Of a stretch of 9,562 nt of DNA, positions 1 through 7,946 are shown piece by piece. The position numbers and the translations under genes are program-made. This DNA comes from Deltaproteobacteria bacterium (GTDB lineage: Bacteria; Desulfobacterota; Binatia; Binatales; Binataceae), in NCBI GenBank assembly GCA_021786815.1, contig JAJYMR010000017.1, positions 1-9,562 of the forward strand, written 5' to 3'. Each line of letters opens with the position of its first letter. Positions within the stretch are counted from its first letter, which is position 1. The notes under the pieces are model-generated. The model made no database searches. It was not told the DNA's origin and saw only the letters and a list, made by a program, of their open reading frames with translations.

Positions 1-199
1 GCGCCCGCCGCCATGGTGACCGCTGAACAATAGGTACGCCATGGCACCGCCGCCGGTCCGATCGGCGGATGTGCACCCAACATCTATTGAAGAAGGTTGT
101 CTGAGCTACGTTCGCGCGACGCCCCCTGGCGTGAGCGTGCGTCCTCAAGAAACCCGAAGGATGATCGCCGCGCAAGCGCGTCAATTCATTTGAGAAGAA

Positions 200-1828
200 A
201 TGCCAACGTTACCGGAAATTGCCGTCCCCGCAGGAAAACGCAGAGACGATAAGGCTCCCTCATGGGCGCGTCGGCGAACGTTTGCAATTATCTCCCATCC
301 CGACGCAGGCAAGACGACGCTGACCGAGAAGCTGCTGCTGTTCGGCGGCGCGATCCGCATGGCGGGCCACGTGAGGGCCCGCGGCGAGCGACGGCGCACT
401 CAATCGGACTGGATGGAGATCGAGCGCGCCCGCGGCATCTCAATATCCAGCTCGGTGATGACATTCGAGCACGAGGGGTTCACTTTCAATCTGCTCGACA
501 CGCCGGGCCACGAGGATTTCAGCGAAGATACCTATCGGACACTGACCGCCGTCGACTCGGCGATCATGGTTATCGACGCCGCCAAGGGCATCGAGAGCCA
601 GACGCGCAAGCTCTTCGAGGTGTGTCGGCTGCGCGAAATTCCGATCATAACCTTCATCAACAAGGTCGACCGGGAGGGCCGCGATCCCTTCGCGCTCCTC
701 GACGAGATCGAAGATGCGCTCGCGCTCGACGTCAGTCCGGTGACCTGGCCAGTTGGGATGGGCGCCGACTTTCACGGCTGCTTCGACTTGCGTAATAACC
801 GGCTCCTTACGTCAGATGCCGGACGCGGCGGGCCGTATCAGAGAGCTGTCGAGTGCACGGGCCTCGACGACAGGCAATTGGACGAACGCGTAGCGGACTA
901 CATTCTGCCCCCGTTCAGGGAGAGCACGGCACTGGCATCGTCTGCCTACCCGGCTCTCGATCCAGAGGCATACCGCGCTGGACACATGACGCCGGTGTTC
1001 TTTGGCAGCGCCCTGAAGGACTACGCCGTCGGCGAGCTACTGCGTGCACTGGCGACGATCGCGCCGGCCCCGCGCAAGCAGCCTGCGAAGCCGCGAGATG
1101 TGGCACCGGCCGAGGACAAAGTCACGGGATTCGTGTTCAAGGTGCAGGCCAACATGGATCCGAACCACCGTGACCGAGTCGCTTTCGTCCGACTTTGCTC
1201 GGGTCGGTTCATTCGTGGAATGAAGTTGCGCCAGTCTCGCACGGGCAAGGTGCTCTCGGTTCGCAATCCTATCTTCTTCTTCGCTCAGGAGCGCGCACTG
1301 GCGGAAGAGGCGCTGCCGGGCGACATCATCGGGATACCGAACCACGGCGTTCTGCGCGTCGGCGATGCACTGACGGAGGGCGAGGACATCCGCTTCGTGG
1401 GGATCCCGAACTTCGCCCCCGAGATCCTGCGCCGGGTCCGCCTCGATGATCCGATGCGCGCCAAACAACTTCGGCGTGCCCTGCAGGACTTGGCCGAAGA
1501 GGGGGTGACGCAGGTCTTTAGACCAATCGGCGGCGCAAACTGGATCGTAGGCGTCGTCGGGCAGCTCCAACTCGAGGTCCTCGCGTCCCGCATCGCCACC
1601 GAATACAGGATCGCGGTCGGTTTTGAAGCGGTGCCGTACGAGACGGCAAGGTGGGTCGCAGGCGACGACCCCACGCTGGTCAAGCGTTTCATCGAGCATC
1701 ACCGCGCCAGTCTGGCCGAGGATCGCGACGAGGCACTGGTCTTTTTGGCCCGCAATGATTGGGAGCTGAATCGAACCATCGAGGACTGGCCGGAGTTACA
1801 GTTTCTCAAGACCCGCGAGCGAGCCTGA
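200..1828 (+). CDS. prfC: Peptide chain release factor 3 (RF3), translational GTPase
   Basis: RF3 is the cytoplasmic GTPase that removes RF1 or RF2 from the ribosome after peptide release. The 542-residue protein has the whole set of GTPase motifs: G1 SHPDAGKTT (32-40, with the RF3-typical SHPDAGK rather than the GHVDHGK of elongation factors), switch I SDWMEIERARGISISSS (69-85), G3 DTPGHEDFSEDTYRTLTAVD (100-119), G4 NKVD (154-157) and a G5-like FFGSAL (267-272). The later RF3 blocks follow: KVQANMDPNHRDRVAF, GIPNFAPE, EEGVTQVFRP, and an ending QFLKTRER that matches the family C-terminus, so the gene is full length. The N-terminus is about 10 residues longer than in E. coli RF3 (529 aa) and basic. 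The start is well fixed: an in-frame TGA at 191-193 lies just upstream, and a GAG core at 192-194 sits 5 nt before the ATG. Its closest relatives EF-G and LepA are excluded by the switch I and G1 wording. Confidence 0.97.
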   Translation: MPTLPEIAVPAGKRRDDKAPSWARRRTFAIISHPDAGKTTLTEKLLLFGGAIRMAGHVRARGERRRTQSDWMEIERARGISISSSVMTFEHEGFTFNLLDTPGHEDFSEDTYRTLTAVDSAIMVIDAAKGIESQTRKLFEVCRLREIPIITFINKVDREGRDPFALLDEIEDALALDVSPVTWPVGMGADFHGCFDLRNNRLLTSDAGRGGPYQRAVECTGLDDRQLDERVADYILPPFRESTALASSAYPALDPEAYRAGHMTPVFFGSALKDYAVGELLRALATIAPAPRKQPAKPRDVAPAEDKVTGFVFKVQANMDPNHRDRVAFVRLCSGRFIRGMKLRQSRTGKVLSVRNPIFFFAQERALAEEALPGDIIGIPNHGVLRVGDALTEGEDIRFVGIPNFAPEILRRVRLDDPMRAKQLRRALQDLAEEGVTQVFRPIGGANWIVGVVGQLQLEVLASRIATEYRIAVGFEAVPYETARWVAGDDPTLVKRFIEHHRASLAEDRDEALVFLARNDWELNRTIEDWPELQFLKTRERA

Positions 1829-2034
1829 GACGGGAGCGCGGGAGAGCGGCCGGACTGTCGCGAAGCTCGGGGCGCGCCGCTGGCCTTCTGCGAGGTTTAC
1901 CGGACTCGTCTCGACGAAGGACTATCGCGCCTGCGAGAGATGCTAGTAAATTGGCGGCAATGCCCGGGCGTCCCTGCGTGGAAATACGCCGGTCTTCGCG
2001 CTTATCAGGAACTCTTGAGGTTCATATACGAAAC

Positions 2035-2043
2035 AAGAGGGGG
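2035..2043 (+). promoter_or_regulatory. Ribosome binding site of the SDR gene
   Basis: The purine run AAGAGGGGG ends 11 nt before the ATG at 2055. It supports that start over other in-frame candidates. The spacing is slightly long. Confidence 0.55.
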
Positions 2044-2054
2044 AAAGTTTTCCA

Positions 2055-2915
2055 ATGAGCCAAAATCGCAAGGCGAACTCGAACGGCAAGCAAGTCGCCG
2101 TGGTGATCGGCGCCACTTCCAAGTGGCAATCGAATGGCCGTAATACCTTGCTGGCACATGGCAGAACGCTGGACGACAGCGACCTGCCGGTCGGCGCGCG
2201 ATGGGGCGTCGGCGGCGCCATCGCACAAAAGTTCGCCCAAGAGGGGTTTTTCGTCGTTCTGACAACCCGCAACGAGGCTAACGCGTCAGCACTTGCGGAG
2301 GCCATCCGGGAACAGTGCGGCGAATGCATGATCGTCGAGCTGGATCTCGTCTCGCATGAGTCGATCTCCGTGGCGTTCGCCACGATCCGCCGCGAAGCTG
2401 GCGATCCCGACGTTCTGATCTACAACGCGGGTTACCTCGAAGGCCGTGAACTTCCTGCTGACAAGGAATTGCTCGAACACGTCCCGATCGAGATATTCGA
2501 TACCGCCCAGCATATTTCCAGCCGAGGGCCGTTTCTCGTCGCCAGGGAAGTGTTGCCGGCGATGCGGAAAAAAGGCCAAGGATCGTTTTTCTTCAGCAAC
2601 AACGCCAACTCGCTGCGCGGGCGCAAGCGAATGACCGGACAGTCGCTTTACTACCCGAGGGTCATGATGCGCACGCTGGCGCAGGTACTCACCGAGGAGT
2701 ACTCCGAGCATGGCGTGCACGTTGCCAACGTGGTGATCGACGGCCTGATAGACTCACCCGGAACCCGCGCGCTGCCCATGGCTCAGAAGCGCCCCGATAT
2801 CATTATGAATCCGGCAAAGATCGCCGAGGCGTTTTATTACCTGCACACCCAGGACCGGTCGTGCTGGACACACGAGCTTCAGCTAACACCATTTCCAACC
2901 AAGCCGAGCTGCTGA
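2055..2915 (+). CDS. Atypical short-chain dehydrogenase/reductase (SDR) with interrupted glycine loop
   Basis: The 286-residue protein has a Rossmann fold of the SDR type. Strand 1 VAVVIGATS (14-22) should lead straight into the glycine-rich turn, but that turn is split: GATSKW (19-24) is followed by an extra stretch of about 26 residues before WGVGGAIAQKF (50-60). Other SDR signatures are in place: TTR (70-72) after strand 2, the ELDL segment (95-98), the NAG motif (YNAG, 123-126) and the strand-5 FFFSNN (178-183). The tail VANVVIDGLID and the C-terminal SCWTHELQLTPF resemble a subgroup of SDRs with a VxHVVIDG segment. Aligning on HGVHVANVVIDG puts Leu198 and Arg202 where the classical Tyr and Lys would be; Tyr199 and Tyr200 are adjacent, but no YxxxK occurs. 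It is probably an NAD(P)-binding oxidoreductase or a non-catalytic relative, and the substrate is unknown. It stands alone, 226 nt after prfC, and ends in tandem in-frame stops TGA-TAG. Confidence 0.88.
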   Translation: MSQNRKANSNGKQVAVVIGATSKWQSNGRNTLLAHGRTLDDSDLPVGARWGVGGAIAQKFAQEGFFVVLTTRNEANASALAEAIREQCGECMIVELDLVSHESISVAFATIRREAGDPDVLIYNAGYLEGRELPADKELLEHVPIEIFDTAQHISSRGPFLVAREVLPAMRKKGQGSFFFSNNANSLRGRKRMTGQSLYYPRVMMRTLAQVLTEEYSEHGVHVANVVIDGLIDSPGTRALPMAQKRPDIIMNPAKIAEAFYYLHTQDRSCWTHELQLTPFPTKPSC

Positions 2916-3037
2916 TAGCGCGTCGCAGGGTTAACTTCCGGATCGGCGGCGATGGCGCGGGGAGATGCGGCGAATAGGCAAGCCGGCTAACACATCGAAC
3001 GGAATGCAGGTATCCTTCGGCCAGCGATCTTCCGAAC

Positions 3038-4768
3038 GTGACACAGGGTAATTTCCAGGAAGAGCGCGAGCCGCGCCTGTTTCGGAGCATCCTGCCTACC
3101 ACCCCGGACAGGGCGATACGGGATGTACTGGCGGGCTTCGCGCTCGCCGCGATGAACGTGCCCCAGGCGCTGGGCTACACGCGAATCGCCGGCACGCCCG
3201 TCGTCACGGGGCTCTACACGCTGTTGCTACCGCTGGTGGCGTTTGCGGCGTTTGGTTCCTCGCGTTACCTGGTGGTCGCGGCGGATTCTGCCACCGCCGC
3301 CGTTTTGGCGGGTGGACTGTCCGGGATGGCGCCCATCGCCAGCTCTCACTACGTGGCGCTGGCCGGGATGGTGGCACTGTTGGCAGCGGCTTTCCTTCTC
3401 GTGGCCCGGATGTTCGAGCTCGGATTCCTTGCGGACTTTCTTTCAGAAACGGTGCTGGTCGGCTTTCTGACAGGGGTCGGATTCCAGGTGGGTATTGCGA
3501 TGCTCGGCGAAATGCTGGGCATCACAGTCACCTCGCCAAGCACGGTTGAACAGCTCGTCGCGGTCGTTCGCGGTTTGCCGTCGGCGCAGCTGCTGACACT
3601 TTGTGTCGCCGCGGCTGTAGTAGCGATCGTCCTTGTCTTGCACAGGATAGCGCCGCGGCTGCCCGGGCCGCTCTTTGCGGTCGTCGGCGCGATTGCGGCC
3701 AGTGCCGCGTTCGACTTCTCCGGACACGGCATCGCGCTAATCCAACCGATCGTTGGAGGCCTGCCGCCGTTTGGACTGCCGGACATCGGAGTGAAGGAAA
3801 TTCTGCCGCTGATTCCCGTGGCAGCCTCCTGCTTCCTCGTAATCGTTGCCCAAAGCGCCGCGACGGCGCGCGCCTACGCCTGGCGCCATCGCGAAACGCT
3901 CGACGAGAACACCGACCTCCTGGGATTGTCGGCGGCCAACGTTGTCGCTGCGCTCAGCGGCACGTTCGTTGTGAACGGCAGTCCCACGCAAACGGCGATG
4001 GTCGAAAGCTCGGGCGGTACAAGTCAGCTCGCTCAATTGGCGACTGCTGCGCTCGTGGCCGTGGTGCTTGTCTTCCTGACCGGACCGCTCCACTATCTGC
4101 CAAGGTGCGCACTGGCAGCCATCGTTTTCACTATCGCGGTCGGACTCATCGACGTTCGCGGATTGCGCGAGATCCTGGCCGAGAGTCCGGGCGAGTTCCG
4201 CCTCGCGTTGCTCACCGCCGCAACGGTGGTGTTTGTCGGCGTTGAGCAGGGAATTCTGCTCGCGATAGCCCTGTCGTTGCTGCGCCACGTGCGCCATAGC
4301 TACCGGCCCCACACAGCAGTGCTGGTCGAACACGACGGACATTGGCAGCCGATACCCGCAGTACCAGGCGCGCTGACTGCTCCGGGCGTCGTCGTCTTTC
4401 AGTTCGGAGCGGACCTCTTCTATGCCAACGCCGACCGTTTCGCCGCCGCCGTCCGCGGATTGGTCGGAGCGGAAGCGGCGCCGGTCAAGTGGCTGATTTT
4501 GGATGCGGGCGCGATCACCAGCATCGACTATTCGGCCTCTCGTGTCTTGGCCGACCTGCAGCAAGAACTGGTCAGTCACGGAACATCGCTTGTGCTGGTG
4601 CACGCTGAGGCTTCGTTACTGTCGGATCTGCAGCGCCATCGCCTCAGCGAGATCATTGGCACCGATCACATCTTCGAAACCCTGCGCGAAGCGCTGGCCG
4701 CGATAAATGGGCATCTGCTTAGCGCCATACCCACGCCCGAACCCGCCGAAGCTCGCCGAGACCGCTGA
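3038..4768 (+). CDS. SulP-family (SLC26-like) anion transporter with C-terminal STAS domain
   Basis: This is an inner-membrane secondary transporter of 576 residues. The membrane domain covers about residues 28-425. It opens with DVLAGFALAAMNVPQALGY (29-47), the family's first transmembrane helix and its substrate-site PQ motif, followed by GTPVVTGLYT and GSSRYLVVAADSATAA (73-88), which corresponds to the usual GTSRHLSVGP region. Later membrane segments include the NVVAALSGTFVVNGSPTQTA stretch, typical of SulP. A cytoplasmic STAS domain spans about 448-562, with LDAGAITSIDYSASRVL (from 488) at its conserved DxSxxxxxD turn. Family members carry sulfate, bicarbonate or dicarboxylates. The substrate cannot be read here, and no carbonic anhydrase or sulfate-assimilation gene is adjacent. 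The start is a GTG with only a weak upstream ribosome site; it gives an N-terminus of normal SulP length, but the exact start is less sure than the gene. Flanking gaps are 122 and 221 nt, so it is probably transcribed on its own. Confidence 0.93.
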   Translation: MTQGNFQEEREPRLFRSILPTTPDRAIRDVLAGFALAAMNVPQALGYTRIAGTPVVTGLYTLLLPLVAFAAFGSSRYLVVAADSATAAVLAGGLSGMAPIASSHYVALAGMVALLAAAFLLVARMFELGFLADFLSETVLVGFLTGVGFQVGIAMLGEMLGITVTSPSTVEQLVAVVRGLPSAQLLTLCVAAAVVAIVLVLHRIAPRLPGPLFAVVGAIAASAAFDFSGHGIALIQPIVGGLPPFGLPDIGVKEILPLIPVAASCFLVIVAQSAATARAYAWRHRETLDENTDLLGLSAANVVAALSGTFVVNGSPTQTAMVESSGGTSQLAQLATAALVAVVLVFLTGPLHYLPRCALAAIVFTIAVGLIDVRGLREILAESPGEFRLALLTAATVVFVGVEQGILLAIALSLLRHVRHSYRPHTAVLVEHDGHWQPIPAVPGALTAPGVVVFQFGADLFYANADRFAAAVRGLVGAEAAPVKWLILDAGAITSIDYSASRVLADLQQELVSHGTSLVLVHAEASLLSDLQRHRLSEIIGTDHIFETLREALAAINGHLLSAIPTPEPAEARRDR

Positions 4769-4989
4769 AGGCCATCGAGATTGCTCCGGTCTTCGCAACG
4801 CCGCGCCGCAGAATTTGCGCGCCGCCTATCCGACCAAAGGCCAACTTGCCACGCGTTTCGAGGCTGATATCCTCGTTATGAAGCGCCGAGTCGATGCGGG
4901 GCGGTCGCGGACCGCACCGAGCTACCCTGGGACTCGGACGAATTTGGTTCTGACGGGGCCACCAATATGTGGAGAGGTCGTTGACCAGG

Positions 4990-6126
4990 ATGAGGGAATC
5001 GACGGCGAGCATGTCCGTCTCTCGCCCTCCCGATTCTTCGCTCGTCATCGAGTTGTCGGGCGATTGGCAGCTTAGCCGCACCCTGCCCTCGCCCGTACCC
5101 GCCGAGCGCGAAATCGCCGCCGGCCCAAAACCCGCCAAGGTCCGCCTCGACGGCCGCCGCCTCGGCCATTGGGACAGCGGCCTTCTGATTTTCATCGATG
5201 CGATCGCAACCGTATGCCGCACCCAACAGGTCGAACTCGACCTTTCCCTCCTGCCGTCCGGCGTCGCGCGACTGATTCAGCTCGCGGAGGCGGTGCCCGA
5301 GCGAAAAGGCGCCCGCGCCGAGAAGCGCAAAGCCCCGTTTCTGGAACGCGTCGGCGTGGGCGCGCTTTCGGCCTGGAGCGTGGCGCAGGGATTCGTCGGC
5401 CTGGTCGGCGAGATTACGATAGCCTTCTCCAAAATAATTCGCGGCACGGCGCGATACCGGCGGGTCGATGTGCTCGAGATGGTGCAGGACTGCGGCGCCA
5501 ACGCGCTCGGTATCGTCACGCTGATAAGCTTCCTCGTCGGCGTGATCCTCGCCTTCATGGGTGCGGTGCAGCTTCAGCAATTCGGCGCGTCGATCTACGT
5601 GGCCGATCTGGTCGCAATCGGAATCGTGCGCGAGATGGGCGCGATGATGACCGGGATCATCATGGCCGGGCGCACCGGAGCGTCGTTCGCGGCCCAGCTC
5701 GGCACCATGAAAGTGACCGAGGAAATCGACGCGCTGACCACGATGGGAATTTCGCCGGTCGAGTTCCTGGTGATGCCGCGGTTTATCGCGCTGGTGCTGA
5801 TGATGCCGCTTTTGTGCCTGTATTCCGACTTGCTGGGTATCGCGGGCGGAGCGGCGGTCGGAGCCACGATGCTGGGGATTCCGCTCAAGCTTTACTACCA
5901 GGAAACGGTCGCGGCGATTACCCTGACCCAGTTGTTCGGCGGACTGTTCAAGGCAACCTCCTACGGCGCGCTTGTCGCGCTGGCGGGATGCGTCAGCGGC
6001 ATGCAATGCGGCGCCAGCGCCTCCGCGGTCGGCGACGCAACGACGCGCGCGGTCGTCAGCGGTATCGTGCTGATCGTTGCGGCGTGCGGACTGTTCGCGG
6101 TGGTTTTCAATGTCCTTGGAATCTGA
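4990..6126 (+). CDS. mlaE: MlaE-type ABC transporter permease with fused N-terminal STAS domain
   Basis: This is the membrane subunit of an MCE-family lipid transporter (MlaE/YrbE, COG0767), 378 residues from this start. Residues about 16-103 form a STAS domain (LVIELSGDW, then LDGRRLGHWDSG with Ser63, then SLLPSGVARLIQLAE), equivalent to the separate MlaB protein of E. coli. The permease follows at about 115-378, with GVILAFMGAVQLQQFGA, AIGIVREMGAMMTGIIMAGR, GASFAAQLGTMKVTEEIDAL and MGISPVEFLVMPR, all hallmarks of MlaE, and several hydrophobic segments. Start choice: in-frame candidates are GTG 4969, ATG 4990 and ATG 5011. ATG 4990 has GGAGAGG at 4971-4977, spaced 12 nt, and any of the three keeps both domains intact. 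It is the first gene of a four-gene operon and overlaps the ATPase gene by 17 nt. A STAS-MlaE fusion is a known architecture in proteobacteria and related diderms. Confidence 0.93.
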   Translation: MRESTASMSVSRPPDSSLVIELSGDWQLSRTLPSPVPAEREIAAGPKPAKVRLDGRRLGHWDSGLLIFIDAIATVCRTQQVELDLSLLPSGVARLIQLAEAVPERKGARAEKRKAPFLERVGVGALSAWSVAQGFVGLVGEITIAFSKIIRGTARYRRVDVLEMVQDCGANALGIVTLISFLVGVILAFMGAVQLQQFGASIYVADLVAIGIVREMGAMMTGIIMAGRTGASFAAQLGTMKVTEEIDALTTMGISPVEFLVMPRFIALVLMMPLLCLYSDLLGIAGGAAVGATMLGIPLKLYYQETVAAITLTQLFGGLFKATSYGALVALAGCVSGMQCGASASAVGDATTRAVVSGIVLIVAACGLFAVVFNVLGI

Positions 6127-6943
6127 ACTCGAGACGACAGGCGCCGCGGGATCGGTCCTGCCCGCTCCCGGCGAACGCCCGCCCCACATCACGGTGCGCG
6201 ACCTGACGATGGCCTTCGGAAGCTTTGTCGTGATGCGCGATCTGAACTTCGTCGTTCGCCGCGGCGACATCTTCGTGATCATGGGCGGCAGCGGATGCGG
6301 CAAGAGCACGCTGCTCAAGCATCTGCTGGGGCTTATCGAACCGGCCAGGGGCGAGATTTTCTACGATGGATTCAATTTCACCAGGGCCGACGCGGACGAG
6401 CGGGAGCGGATGCTTCGGCGCTTCGGCGTTCTTTACCAGCGGGGAGCGCTCTGGAGCTCGATGACGCTGGCGGAAAACGTCGGGCTGCCGCTCGGCGAAT
6501 TCACCGATCTGACGCCGGCGCAGATTCGAGAGGTCGCCTGCCTGAAGCTCGCGCTGGTCGGGCTCAAGGGTTTCGAGGATTACTACCCGAGCGATATCAG
6601 CGGAGGGATGCAGAAGCGCGCGGCGCTCGCCCGGGCGATGGCCCTCGATCCGGAAATCCTTTTCTTCGACGAACCGTCCGCTGGATTGGACCCGATAAGC
6701 TCACGGCTTCTCGACGAACTAATCCTTGAGTTGCGACAAAGCCTGGGCGCGACGATAGTAATTGTAACCCACGAACTGCCGAGCATTTTCACGGTTGCGG
6801 ACAATTCGATTTTTCTCGATACGGAAACGCGCACCGCGATCGCCGGTGGCGACCCCAAGGAACTTCTGGCGCACTCGACCAATCCCACCGTGCGAAAATT
6901 CCTGACCCGCGGCGAAGGCGGCACGACGTTGCAAAATGGCTAA
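6110..6943 (+). CDS. mlaF: MlaF-type ABC transporter ATP-binding protein
   Basis: This cytoplasmic ATPase powers the MCE/Mla lipid transporter. The 277-residue protein has Walker A GGSGCGKST (59-67), Q-loop YQRGALWSSMT (109-119), signature ISGGMQKRAALARA (163-176), Walker B ILFFDEPSAGLDP (183-195) and H-loop THEL (220-223). The GMQKR form of the signature and GALWSSMTLAENV are typical of MlaF/MKL-type ATPases rather than generic importers. A longer version of the frame could begin at a TTG (6077), but ATG 6110 is preferred: it follows GCGGTGG (6097-6103) and gives a normal N-terminal length. The first residues up to about 25 precede the ABC domain and look unstructured. The gene starts inside the end of the permease gene (17-nt overlap) and its end overlaps the MCE gene by 8 nt, consistent with translational coupling. 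Confidence 0.95.
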   Translation: MSLESELETTGAAGSVLPAPGERPPHITVRDLTMAFGSFVVMRDLNFVVRRGDIFVIMGGSGCGKSTLLKHLLGLIEPARGEIFYDGFNFTRADADERERMLRRFGVLYQRGALWSSMTLAENVGLPLGEFTDLTPAQIREVACLKLALVGLKGFEDYYPSDISGGMQKRAALARAMALDPEILFFDEPSAGLDPISSRLLDELILELRQSLGATIVIVTHELPSIFTVADNSIFLDTETRTAIAGGDPKELLAHSTNPTVRKFLTRGEGGTTLQNG

Positions 6944-7946
6944 ACGGGCAAATCCGACCGTGGTCGGCGGCTTCGTCGTCGGCGCACTCGCCCTGGTCGT
7001 GGGGGCTATCCTGGTCATCGGCTCGGGCCGTGTCTTCGGTGCGCACCATCAGTTCGTATGCTTCTTCCGGGGCAATGTTAACGGACTCAAGGTGGGCGCT
7101 CCGGTCAAGTTCAGGGGCGTTCCGATCGGCTCGGTCATCGCGGTGCGAATCAATTTGCCCGGCCTTCCCGTCTCCGACGTCATCAGCCGCGCCCGGGCGC
7201 GAACCCTCCAGCTGCCGGTGGTAATCGAACTGGACGAAAAGCAGTTCGTAGGGCTGGGCGGACGGCGCAGAGCTCTGAGTTCCGCTCAGCTAAATCGCCT
7301 GATCGAAGCGGGACTGCGCGCGCGGCTCAGCACCGAAAGCCTGCTGACCGGCCTGCTCTACGTGGACCTGGACTTTCTTCCGGATACCCCGGCAAATCTG
7401 GTTCTCAAGCCCGGGGCGACGAAATATCTCGAAATTCCCACCGTGCCCACGCAGTTCGAGGTTATACAGGACGCAGCGCTCCGCGCCCTCGCCCGCCTGG
7501 ACCAAATCGACTTCCCCGGGCTCGTCTTGTCGATGAAGCAAGCGGTTACTTCGATCCGCGACCTCACGCAGTCGCAAGAGCTCAAGGCGGCGATCGTTTC
7601 GCTCAACGGTACGCTCAAAAGCCTGCAAAGGACTTCTCGCGCGGCCCGAAAGGATCTCAACAGCGTGAACGCGAACCTCAAGCCTCTGATGGTGAGCCTC
7701 AAGCAAACCTCGGATCAGGCGGCTCTCGCCATGGACCAGGCGCGAAGCACGCTCGTGTCGCTGCAGCAGAGCGTCAATCCCGATTCGCCAGCGATGTACA
7801 ATCTTTCGGTTGCGGCGGCGAATCTCGCGCAGGCGTCGCGCGCGGTGCGCGATCTCGCCAACGAACTCAAGAGAAACCCGAGCGTCCTGGTCCGCGGCAA
7901 AGCGATCGAACAGGACCGCGAGAGTCTGCCCGCGAGCGCACGATGA
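6936..7946 (+). CDS. mlaD: MCE-domain (MlaD-like) substrate-binding protein with long helical C-terminus
   Basis: This is the periplasmic MCE subunit that sits on the permease and forms the lipid channel. The 336-residue protein has a short N-terminal cytoplasmic part, one transmembrane anchor (about 10-29), a single MCE domain (about 38-148) with FRGNVNGLKVGAPVKFRGVP (44-63) followed by IGSV, and GLRARLSTESLLTGLLYVDL (126-145), which is closer to PqiB-type wording than to E. coli MlaD. From about 170 to 325 it is rich in Leu, Ala, Gln, Ser and Lys with no hydrophobic block, and looks helical or coiled-coil; E. coli MlaD (about 183 aa) lacks this. The tail RNPSVLVRGK (about 314-323) resembles the end of other long single-MCE proteins. 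The ATG lies within the last codons of the ATPase gene (ATGGCTAA, 8-nt overlap), and the stop overlaps the next start by 4 nt. The symbol reflects family membership and is not proof of E. coli MlaD function. Confidence 0.92.
   Translation: MAKRANPTVVGGFVVGALALVVGAILVIGSGRVFGAHHQFVCFFRGNVNGLKVGAPVKFRGVPIGSVIAVRINLPGLPVSDVISRARARTLQLPVVIELDEKQFVGLGGRRRALSSAQLNRLIEAGLRARLSTESLLTGLLYVDLDFLPDTPANLVLKPGATKYLEIPTVPTQFEVIQDAALRALARLDQIDFPGLVLSMKQAVTSIRDLTQSQELKAAIVSLNGTLKSLQRTSRAARKDLNSVNANLKPLMVSLKQTSDQAALAMDQARSTLVSLQQSVNPDSPAMYNLSVAAANLAQASRAVRDLANELKRNPSVLVRGKAIEQDRESLPASAR

Noticed and set aside
1..33. Possible last codons of an upstream + strand gene ending in TAG at 31-33
   Set aside because: Only ten codons are visible (APAAMVTAEQ), too few to support a gene.
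50..68. Inverted repeat CCGCCG / CGGCGG with a 7-nt loop
   Set aside because: Six-base GC arms without a T-tract are common by chance in DNA of this composition, and no upstream gene is established.
3737..4603. 288-codon open frame on the minus strand
   Set aside because: It is antisense to the SulP gene; the composition is shadow-like and no motif is present.
4769..4989. Possible small ORF between the SulP gene and the MCE operon
   Set aside because: The only open + frame here continues across the start of the permease gene in the wrong frame. It has no ribosome site and no recognisable protein.
4876..6318. 480-codon open frame on the minus strand
   Set aside because: It lies antisense to the MlaE permease and ATPase genes. 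Its translation is rich in His, Arg, Asp and Gln without any recognisable domain, as expected for the shadow of a GC-rich gene.
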